The translations under genes and the position numbers were made by a program. Below, piece after piece: positions 57,223 through 64,000 of a stretch of 64,000 nucleotides of DNA; position 1 is the stretch's first letter, and each line of letters opens with the position of its first letter. The notes below the pieces were generated by a model. The model was not told the origin of the DNA and did not search any database. It was given only the letters and a program-made list of their open reading frames with translations. The stretch is taken from assembly GCF_002706425.1 (NCBI RefSeq), contig NZ_CP017713.1, forward strand, positions 1,178,001 through 1,242,000. The letters run 5' to 3'. The stretch comes from Loigolactobacillus coryniformis subsp. coryniformis KCTC 3167 = DSM 20001. Lineage in GTDB: Bacteria; Bacillota; Bacilli; Lactobacillales; Lactobacillaceae.

Positions 57223-58938
57223 ATGGAGTTAATTTTGATCGGTATTATTATTTTAGCATTAGTGCTATATGTCGGGGTGATTTTTTACCAGCGACGTAAT
57301 TCTAAGCAGATCGATGCACTGCAAGATCGAGAACAGAAGCTGACTAAATTACCGTTCAAAAAAACGATGAGTGCTGCACGGCAGCAGGGCTTAGCGGGAC
57401 AAAGTCAAGAAGAATACGCTAAGTGGCAGGAACGTTTACAAGAGATTCAGAAAAATTGCTTTGCTGATTTAGAGCGTAAATTATTATTAGCGGAAACGAC
57501 CAATAATCGTTATCGTTTCTTTGCAGCAGCAAAGACGATCAAAGAGCTGAAGCAGCAATTGACTACCGTTCAACAAGCTCTGGATGAGATCATGGCTGGT
57601 TTTGGTCAGATTCAAGCTGATGCAACGGCAAATCAAACGAAGGCCAAAGAATTACGTGAACTTTATCAGAAGTTACGTAAACAGTTATTGACCAAGAGCT
57701 TTTCGTATGGAGCCGCTGCTGACGGCTTAGAAGAAAAATTAAGTTATTTAGAAACATCCTTTGATAAGTATAATCGGTTTACTAAATCTGGTGATCATGT
57801 CGAAGGTAAAGCAATTTTAGGCCAATTGGACAAAGATATCACTGAGTTGAATGATTTGATGAAACGGATCCCGCCCCGTTTCAAAGAATTAAATAATGAA
57901 TTTCCGGAACAATTAGAAGAATTACGTCAAGGTTATCGGCGTCTGGCCGATGAGGCGTATCAATTCTATGATATTGACATTCCAGCTGAATTAACTGATC
58001 TAGATCAACATATTAATACTACTAGAAAATCACTTAAGAAATTAGATTTAACGGCGATCGAGGCAACCGACCAAGATATTGCACGGCGGATCGATCACTT
58101 GTATGATGTAATGGAAGCTGAAATCAAGGCACATGAAGAAGTTGAATCGCGCCATGATGAATTACAAGCTTTTATCAATCACGCCCAGAAACAAAATCGT
58201 GAATTACAAGATGAACTGGATCATTTAAATCAAAGTTACAGTCTAAATAATAATGAAATAAGTCAAGCACAAGAGTTAAAACATCAATTAGACGAAATTC
58301 GGACAACGTTTGAGAATGATATGCAGGAAGTAGCTGGTCAGACGGCAGTCTATTCAATGGTTGCGGAAAATTATAGCACCGCCTTTGCAGCTTTGACTGA
58401 GATCGAAAAGAAACAAAAAGCAATCAACGATAGTGTTCAAGGATTGCGGCGTGGTGAAGAAGAAGCCCAACGTTCGTTGCAATCATTTGAGTTTGAGATC
58501 CGTAATGTTAAACGTCAGGTTGAAAAACTTAATCTTCCTGGGCTGCCACGGCATTATTTAGATTTCTTCTTTATTGTCGCTGATGAGATCACTAAACTTG
58601 ATCAGGAATTAAATCAAGTTAAGATCGATCTAGATGTGATCACCAAGGAGCTGATCACTACCCAAGAAGACCTAAACAAGCTGAAAGAAGAAACCAACGC
58701 TTTGATCGACAGTGCACTATTGACTGAGCAGTTACTGCAATACGCCAATCGATATCGGCATAGTCATGCCGATGTGGCGCAAGCTAGTGATGAAGCGCTG
58801 CGTTTATTTAATAGCGAATATGATTACAAACAAGCGGCTGAAACCATTGCCACTGTTTTAGAGCAAGTCGAACCAGGTAGTTATAAAAAAGTTGAAGAAA
58901 GCTTCTATAAAACGAAGGATCAGGAGTTAAAGGTTTGA
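57223..58938 (+). CDS. ezrA: EzrA, septation ring regulator
   Basis: 571 residues: one N-terminal membrane helix (about residues 2-23, LILIGIIILALVLYVGVIFY) followed by long coiled-coil spectrin-like repeats rich in Glu, Gln, Leu and Lys. EzrA binds FtsZ and restricts ring formation to midcell. The start is ATG 57223 after GACGGGGGTTTTATTG; an earlier GTG at 57205 is in frame. Upstream of a NifS-like gene and thiI, the usual Firmicute order. Confidence 0.94.
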   Translation: MELILIGIIILALVLYVGVIFYQRRNSKQIDALQDREQKLTKLPFKKTMSAARQQGLAGQSQEEYAKWQERLQEIQKNCFADLERKLLLAETTNNRYRFFAAAKTIKELKQQLTTVQQALDEIMAGFGQIQADATANQTKAKELRELYQKLRKQLLTKSFSYGAAADGLEEKLSYLETSFDKYNRFTKSGDHVEGKAILGQLDKDITELNDLMKRIPPRFKELNNEFPEQLEELRQGYRRLADEAYQFYDIDIPAELTDLDQHINTTRKSLKKLDLTAIEATDQDIARRIDHLYDVMEAEIKAHEEVESRHDELQAFINHAQKQNRELQDELDHLNQSYSLNNNEISQAQELKHQLDEIRTTFENDMQEVAGQTAVYSMVAENYSTAFAALTEIEKKQKAINDSVQGLRRGEEEAQRSLQSFEFEIRNVKRQVEKLNLPGLPRHYLDFFFIVADEITKLDQELNQVKIDLDVITKELITTQEDLNKLKEETNALIDSALLTEQLLQYANRYRHSHADVAQASDEALRLFNSEYDYKQAAETIATVLEQVEPGSYKKVEESFYKTKDQELKV

Positions 58939-58948
58939 TAGTCGTTAT

Positions 58949-58990
58949 AAAAGGTGCTGTCCGTTCTGCGTTGAGCGGTGGTGCCTTTTT
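58949..58990 (+). terminator. ezrA terminator
   Basis: AAAGGTGC pairs with GTGCCTTT through two wobble pairs, with TTT after it. Moderately strong. Confidence 0.7.
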
Positions 58991-59012
58991 GATTGCTTAT
59001 TAAAAGTTAGTA

Positions 59013-59040
59013 TTGTCTTTTAAGATGAGTTTGTTATAAT
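59013..59040 (+). promoter_or_regulatory. Promoter of cysteine desulfurase-thiI operon
   Basis: TTGTCT (59013-59018), 16 bases, TATAAT (59035-59040). Confidence 0.75.
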
Positions 59041-59136
59041 AGTTGGGAATTTTGTTATTGATCGTAAGAGTTAGTCAACAATACGCTGTGAGTAAAATCG
59101 TCAGGCGTGGAATAACGAAAAAGGAAGAATGTTTGC

Positions 59137-60285
59137 ATGATTTATTTTGATAATAGCGCGACAACTGCGGCGGCACCAGAAGTTCTGCAGTCTTACCAAG
59201 CAGTCAGTCAGGATTTTTTTGGTAATCCGTCTAGTTTGCATGCGTTAGGCGATAAAGCCGATAATTTATTACAACAGTCGCGACAACAAATCGCTCAGTT
59301 GATCCAAGCCGAACCTGATGAAATTTATTTCACCAGTGGTGGTACCGAAGGCGACAATTGGGTCGTTAAAGGAACCGCAATCGCAAAACGCCAATTTGGT
59401 AAACATTTGATCAGCACAGAGATTGAACATCCGGCAGTTAAAAATTCATTAGCCCAATTGGAACAGTTAGGCTACGAGGTGACTTATTTACCCGTTGATA
59501 AGCGTGGGTTTATTGATCCCGCTGACTTAAAAGCAGCCTTGCGATCAGATACGATCCTAGTTTCGATCATGGCAGTCAATAATGAAATTGGTAGTGTTCA
59601 ACCACTTAAAGAAGTTGCCGATATTTTGGCTGATTATCCACGAGTGCATTTCCATGTTGATGCGGTACAATCGATCGGTAAGGGACTATTACCATTACTG
59701 AGATTACCACGGATCGACTTTTTAACCTTCTCAGCGCATAAATTCCATGGTCCCCGGGGAACGGGCTTTATCTATGCGAAGCGTGGGCGCCAGTTAGCGC
59801 CTTTGATGACTGGTGGTGGTCAAGAAAACAATTGGCGTAGTGGTACAGAAAATCTACCGGCAATCGCGGGGATGGCTAAGGCATTACGTTTATTGTTAAC
59901 TGATGAGTCAGCCAAGGTACAACAACAGCAGGCAATCAAAACTAAAATTTATCAGCACGTGGCGCAACAGCCTAAGGTCACAATTTTCTCGGAAAATACT
60001 GCTGATTTCGCACCGCACATTCTTTGCTTTGGCATTCAAGGTGTTCGTGGTGAAACCATCGTCCATGCTTTTGAGGAGCATGATATTTATATCTCAACCA
60101 CCAGTGCTTGTTCCTCTAAAAAAGGAACGATTTCGGGTACGTTAGCAGCTATGCACGTTCCTGATGAGATTGCAACGAGTGCTGTTCGGGTTTCTTTAGA
60201 TGAAAATAATACTTTGGCTGAAGCAGAGGCTTTCATCAAAGCTTTTGATCAGATTTATGCGCGTTTTGAATTGATCAACTCATAA
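59137..60285 (+). CDS. iscS: Cysteine desulfurase, NifS/IscS group I, partner of ThiI
   Basis: 382-residue PLP enzyme that removes sulfur from cysteine. The PLP lysine is in FSAHKFHGPRGTGF and the catalytic cysteine in the long loop TTSACSSKKGTISG, so it is group I, unlike SufS above. It is followed by thiI, so it is the probable sulfur donor for tRNA 4-thiouridine rather than for cluster assembly, as for NifZ-ThiI in B. subtilis. AAAGGAAGAATG precedes the ATG. Confidence 0.93.
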   Translation: MIYFDNSATTAAAPEVLQSYQAVSQDFFGNPSSLHALGDKADNLLQQSRQQIAQLIQAEPDEIYFTSGGTEGDNWVVKGTAIAKRQFGKHLISTEIEHPAVKNSLAQLEQLGYEVTYLPVDKRGFIDPADLKAALRSDTILVSIMAVNNEIGSVQPLKEVADILADYPRVHFHVDAVQSIGKGLLPLLRLPRIDFLTFSAHKFHGPRGTGFIYAKRGRQLAPLMTGGGQENNWRSGTENLPAIAGMAKALRLLLTDESAKVQQQQAIKTKIYQHVAQQPKVTIFSENTADFAPHILCFGIQGVRGETIVHAFEEHDIYISTTSACSSKKGTISGTLAAMHVPDEIATSAVRVSLDENNTLAEAEAFIKAFDQIYARFELINS

Positions 60286-60306
60286 TCGTACAAGGAACAG
60301 ATTTTT

Positions 60307-60327
60307 CGTGGCATAAATTTTGCCATG
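60307..60327 (+). repeat. Intercistronic hairpin before thiI
   Basis: CGTGGCA (60307-60313) and TGCCATG (60321-60327) flank TAAATTT; no T-tract follows. Similar in size and placement to the hairpins before aroB and proA. Confidence 0.5.
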
Positions 60328-60365
60328 AGGAATAGTCGACTTTAATCGTGAAATAGGAGAATTTA

Positions 60366-61583
60366 ATGGAATATACAGAAATTATGGTGCGCTACGGTGA
60401 ATTATCAACTAAAGGTAAAAACCGGCGCAGCTTTATCGATCGTTTATACAGTAATACACGCAAGGCGCTACATCGTTTTCCAGCGTTAGAAATTCATGCT
60501 CGCCGTGATCGGTTACACGTTGTTTTGCATGGTGAAGACAGTGCCGCAGTGATGAAACGTTTAGGCCAAGTTTTTGGCATTCAAAACTTTTCACCATCGA
60601 TCCGAGTAGAACGTGATATGGATCAGGTCCGGGCAACCGCAATCGCTATGATTAAGGAACAATATCAGCCTGGTGACACATTTAAGGTCAATACGCGTCG
60701 TTCAGATCATAACTTTGAATTAGACACCAACGAAATGAACGCCGAGCTTGGTGGCGTAATTTTGGACAATGTTCCAGGAATTACGGTGCGTGTGCATAAG
60801 CCAGAAATCACATTGCGAGTTGAAGTTCGTTTGGATGGTATTTATTTATCTAGCCGGACGATTCAAGGTGCTGGTGGGTTGCCAGTTGGGACTGCCGGTC
60901 GGGGTATGTTGATGTTATCTGGTGGAATCGATTCGCCAGTGGCTGGTTATTTAGCCATGAAGCGTGGTGTAGCGATTCAAATGGTGCACTTTTTTAGCCC
61001 GCCATATACGAGTGCCAAAGCGCTAGCCAAGGCCAAGGAATTGACTTCAAAATTAGCACCGTATGCTGGTAGCATTCAGTTTATTGAAGTGCCATTTACG
61101 CATATTCAAGAAGAAATCAAAAATAAAGTGCCTGAAGGCTATTTGATGACTGTACAGCGGCGTTTAATGTTACGTTTGACTGATAAAATTCGTGAACAAC
61201 AGCGAGGGTTAGCTATTTTTAATGGGGAAGCCTTAGGTCAAGTCGCCTCACAGACAATGGAAAGTATGGTCGCAATCAATGATGTGACCACAACACCAAT
61301 TTTGCGGCCAGTTGTTTCAATGGATAAAAACGAGATCATCAAAATTGCCGAAGAAATCGATACGTTTAATTTATCGATCATGCCGTTTGAAGATTGCTGT
61401 ACGATTTTTGCGCCACCAGCACCAAAGACACGGCCTAACTTGGAAAAGACGCGGGCCTATGAAAAGTTCATTGATGTTGAGGGCTTGATGGCTGAAGCGT
61501 TAGCTGGTATTAAAATGACTGAAATTAAAGCTGACGAAGAATTTTTGTCTCAAGATCAGACTGAAATCGCCAGTCTGCTTTAA
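60366..61583 (+). CDS. thiI: ThiI, tRNA 4-thiouridine synthase
   Basis: Activates U8 of tRNA with ATP and inserts sulfur. 405 residues: ferredoxin-like and THUMP domains in the first ~165, then the PP-loop pyrophosphatase domain with [20 protein letters not shown]. The C-terminal rhodanese domain of the E. coli protein is absent, the normal Firmicute short form. The conserved cysteine is in [25 protein letters not shown] precedes the ATG. Confidence 0.95.
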   Translation: MEYTEIMVRYGELSTKGKNRRSFIDRLYSNTRKALHRFPALEIHARRDRLHVVLHGEDSAAVMKRLGQVFGIQNFSPSIRVERDMDQVRATAIAMIKEQYQPGDTFKVNTRRSDHNFELDTNEMNAELGGVILDNVPGITVRVHKPEITLRVEVRLDGIYLSSRTIQGAGGLPVGTAGRGMLMLSGGIDSPVAGYLAMKRGVAIQMVHFFSPPYTSAKALAKAKELTSKLAPYAGSIQFIEVPFTHIQEEIKNKVPEGYLMTVQRRLMLRLTDKIREQQRGLAIFNGEALGQVASQTMESMVAINDVTTTPILRPVVSMDKNEIIKIAEEIDTFNLSIMPFEDCCTIFAPPAPKTRPNLEKTRAYEKFIDVEGLMAEALAGIKMTEIKADEEFLSQDQTEIASLL

Positions 61584-61590
61584 TTTAGCA

Positions 61591-61619
61591 TTGCACTACT
61601 GCCGATTTTTTGCTACAGT
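61591..61619 (+). promoter_or_regulatory. valS promoter, overlapping a dyad
   Basis: TTGCAC (61591-61596), 17 bases, TACAGT (61614-61619) with extended TGC. The inverted repeat ACTACTG (61595-61601)/CAGTAGT (61616-61622) overlaps both hexamers; it could end the thiI message or act as an operator. Confidence 0.65.
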
Positions 61620-61629
61620 AGTTTCAAAG

Positions 61630-61930
61630 CATTGAACAAGCGAGTAGTTGTGGAATCGCGGCATAGAGAAAAAGTGAATTGCTGCAAGCTTTACGCGATA
61701 CACAATGAAGGTAACTTGGGAGCTGTTACTTTGAAATCTAGGTTGTTTAAGTTAGTTTTTATCGCTAATTTGATCTAGAAGTGGTTGGAAAAATTGCTTT
61801 TTTAACCACTCGAGTAGGAGTAGCCGGTAGATAGCCGTTATGATCAATTAAGTGGCGCAGTATGCGCAATTTAGGTGGTACCGCGAATAACAGCATTCGT
61901 CCTATTGATTTAGGACGGGTGCTTTTTTAT
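61630..61930 (+). ncRNA. T-box leader ahead of valS, Val specifier
   Basis: The T-box core TTAGGTGGTACCGCG is at 61871-61885, followed by a terminator with arms AGCATTCGTCCT and AGGACGGGTGCT and then TTTTTT. An AGTGGTT/AACCACT stem lies between stem I and the T-box. Aligning the stem I register with the Met T-box in this window (specifier, three bases, YTGGRAG) puts GTA, a Val codon, at 61711-61713. The TGGT bulge fits a tRNA with discriminator A. Control by uncharged tRNA-Val is therefore expected. Confidence 0.88.
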
Positions 61931-61968
61931 TTGCAGTGAACGATATTAATTTTAGAGGGGTGACGTCA

Positions 61969-64000
61969 ATGGCTGACAAAAAACAGATGTCAACTAAGTA
62001 CGATCCGCATCAGGTTGAACCTGGGCGGTATGAAGAATGGCTCAAAAAAGATTTATTCAAACCAAGTGGCGATCCGGAAGCAAAACCGTATTCAATCGTG
62101 ATCCCACCGCCTAATGTAACTGGTAAGCTACATTTAGGCCATGCTTGGGATACCACGTTACAGGATATGTTGATCCGTCAAAAACGGATGCAAGGGTATG
62201 ACGTTTTGTGGTTACCAGGGATGGACCATGCTGGTATCGCCACTCAGGCCAAAGTTGAAGGTCACTTACGCGAAAAGGGTATTACGCGCTATGATTTAGG
62301 CCGTGAAAAATTTGTTGACGAAGTATGGGATTGGGTCCATGAATATGGTGATATCATTCATCAGCAATGGGCTAAGTTAGGTATCTCAGTCGACTATTCA
62401 CGTGAACGCTTCACTTTGGATGAAGGTTTGTCCAAGGCTGTCCGTAAAGTCTTTGTTGAACTATACAAAAAAGGCTTGATCTATCGCGGTGAATATATCA
62501 TCAACTGGGATCCGCAAGCGCGGACGGCTTTATCTGATATCGAAGTCATTCATCAGGATGATCAAGGCGCTTTTTATCATGTTAAATACCCGTTTGTTGA
62601 TCCTGATTATACGTTTGATGGTAAGAACTACATTGAAATTGCAACCACCCGGCCAGAAACGATGTTTGGGGATGTGGCTGTTGCGGTCAACCCAGATGAC
62701 GAACGTTATAAAGATCTGGTTGGTCGTGAAGTTGTCTTACCATTACAAGGGCGGCATTTACCAATCATTGCCGATCCGTACGTTGATAAGGAGTTTGGAA
62801 CGGGGATGGTTAAAATTACCCCAGCCCATGATCCTAATGATTTCCAAGTTGGTAATCGCCATAATTTAAAGCGGATCAATACAATGAATGAAGATGCATC
62901 AATGAACGCCAATGCCGGCAAATATGAAGGTATGGACCGTTTTGATGCCCGTAAAGCTATGGTGGCTGATTTAGATCAGGAAGGCTACTTATTACGCACA
63001 GATCCAATCGTGCATAGTGTGGGCCATTCTGAGCGGACTGGCGTTCAAGTTGAAGCGCGCTTATCAACACAGTGGTTCGTCAAGATGAAGCCATTAGCTG
63101 AAGCGGCTTTGAAGAACCAAAATGGGGACGATCGGGTTGATTTTGTGCCTGAACGGTTTGAAAACACCTTCACGCAATGGATGGATAATGTACATGATTG
63201 GGTGATCTCACGGCAGCTTTGGTGGGGACATCGGATCCCAGCTTGGTATAACAAGGAAACTGGCGAGACGTATGTTGGTATGGAAGCGCCAGCCGATCCA
63301 GAAAATTGGGAACAAGATTCAGACGTACTTGATACGTGGTTTAGTAGTGCTTTATGGCCATTTTCAACGATGGGTTGGCCCGACACTGATGCGCCTGACT
63401 TCAAGCGCTATTTCCCAACTAACACCTTAGTAACAGGCTACGATATTATTTTCTTCTGGGTTTCCCGGATGATCTTCCAGAGCTTAGAATTTACTGGTAA
63501 ACGGCCATTTGAACACGTTTTGATCCATGGTTTGATTCGTGATGAACAGGGCCGCAAGATGAGTAAATCCTTGGGTAATGGGATTGATCCAATGGAAGTT
63601 ATCGAAAAGTATGGTGCCGACGCTTTACGCTGGTTCTTAAGCACTGGTTCAACTCCAGGGCAAGATGTACGCTTCTCTTATAGCAAAATGGACGCCGCAT
63701 GGAACTTTATTAACAAGATCTGGAACGCCAGCCGTTTTGTGATCATGAATTTAGATTCTACGACTACGTCAACAATGCCAACTGCGGATCAACGTGACTT
63801 GGCTGATCGCTGGATCTTGAGTCGTTTAAATGACACCGTCAAAGACGTGACGCGCTTATTTGAAGACTTTGAATTTGGTGAAGCGGGCCGCTTGCTTTAT
63901 AATTTCATCTGGAACGATCTTTGTGATTGGTACATTGAAATGAGTAAAGAAGTCTTGTACGGCGATGATCAGACGGCCATTGCAAACAAACAACAGGCTT
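61969..64000 (+). CDS. valS: Valyl-tRNA synthetase (3' end outside window)
   Basis: Class I aminoacyl-tRNA synthetase charging tRNA-Val, with editing of mischarged Thr. From ATG 61969, behind AGAGGGGTGACGTCA, the frame stays open to the last base: about 677 codons of a protein usually near 880. Seen: [17 protein letters not shown] (HIGH motif), [13 protein letters not shown], the editing domain with [16 protein letters not shown], and the KMSKS motif in [14 protein letters not shown]. The anticodon-binding domain has begun by the window end. T-box regulated. Confidence 0.97.
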   Translation, partial: MADKKQMSTKYDPHQVEPGRYEEWLKKDLFKPSGDPEAKPYSIVIPPPNVTGKLHLGHAWDTTLQDMLIRQKRMQGYDVLWLPGMDHAGIATQAKVEGHLREKGITRYDLGREKFVDEVWDWVHEYGDIIHQQWAKLGISVDYSRERFTLDEGLSKAVRKVFVELYKKGLIYRGEYIINWDPQARTALSDIEVIHQDDQGAFYHVKYPFVDPDYTFDGKNYIEIATTRPETMFGDVAVAVNPDDERYKDLVGREVVLPLQGRHLPIIADPYVDKEFGTGMVKITPAHDPNDFQVGNRHNLKRINTMNEDASMNANAGKYEGMDRFDARKAMVADLDQEGYLLRTDPIVHSVGHSERTGVQVEARLSTQWFVKMKPLAEAALKNQNGDDRVDFVPERFENTFTQWMDNVHDWVISRQLWWGHRIPAWYNKETGETYVGMEAPADPENWEQDSDVLDTWFSSALWPFSTMGWPDTDAPDFKRYFPTNTLVTGYDIIFFWVSRMIFQSLEFTGKRPFEHVLIHGLIRDEQGRKMSKSLGNGIDPMEVIEKYGADALRWFLSTGSTPGQDVRFSYSKMDAAWNFINKIWNASRFVIMNLDSTTTSTMPTADQRDLADRWILSRLNDTVKDVTRLFEDFEFGEAGRLLYNFIWNDLCDWYIEMSKEVLYGDDQTAIANKQQA

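Overview
The window is a stretch of low-to-mid GC Firmicute chromosome that reads as a member of the Lactobacillaceae. Evidence: strong AGGAGG-type ribosome binding sites, T-box leaders, the order prmC-ywlC-glyA-upp-atpBEFHAGDC-(DUF1146)-murA-mreB-epuA-yidD-(DUF2969)-rodA, a sufCDSUB cluster, a fused glutathione synthetase (gshF) and ezrA/rarA/rpsD neighbourhoods familiar from lactobacilli. The formate dehydrogenase operon is unusual for common lactobacilli and hints at a Loigolactobacillus/coryniformis-like lineage, but that genus guess is inference only. No tRNA, rRNA, insertion sequence, prophage or CRISPR array was recognised.

Layout. 1-3.9 kb: end of prmC, ywlC, glyA, upp. 4.4-11.0 kb: complete F1Fo ATP synthase operon. 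11.3-16.3 kb: cell-wall and shape genes (DUF1146, murA, mreB, epuA, yidD, DUF2969, rodA). 16.3-19.3 kb: methionine ABC transporter under a Met T-box. 19.5-24.9 kb: SUF iron-sulfur assembly operon. 25.6-33.7 kb: a formate module (mobA, formate channel, P-loop protein, NuoE-like and NuoF-like subunits, Cys-type formate dehydrogenase, moeA) behind a promoter that overlaps a cre-like site. 33.7-40.3 kb: a small antisense-oriented hydrophobic peptide gene, then an aromatic amino acid operon (transketolase, aroE, DAHP synthase, aroB, pheA) with a leader. 40.4-49.9 kb: MATE exporter, PEBP protein, proBA, ybaK, DUF2785, membrane GDPD, tag, PPK2, usp. 50-57 kb: 6S RNA candidate, rarA, gshF, yueI, DUF1054, rpsD with leader, free-Met-sulfoxide reductase. 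57-64 kb: ezrA, cysteine desulfurase plus thiI, and a Val T-box ahead of valS, which runs off the end.

The most interesting object is the leader at 33952-34313 ahead of the aromatic operon. A consensus promoter is followed by a 24-codon ORF with its own Shine-Dalgarno site that ends NTYYYYWFFK. The Tyr/Trp/Phe codons are complementary to a downstream segment that can instead form an antiterminator competing with an intrinsic terminator. This is the full logic of ribosome-mediated (trp-type) attenuation responding to all three aromatic amino acids, in a group of bacteria where amino acid operons are mostly controlled by T-boxes. The operon starts with a transketolase gene, so erythrose-4-phosphate supply would be controlled together with DAHP synthase.

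Other points of note: a divergently transcribed 29-residue hydrophobic peptide unit with complete signals, similar in layout to type I toxins; a MetQ homologue whose lipobox cysteine position is serine; a Tag glycosylase homologue lacking the usual pocket Glu and Trp; a P-loop protein with a cysteine cluster inside the formate operon; and several intercistronic hairpins without T-tracts.
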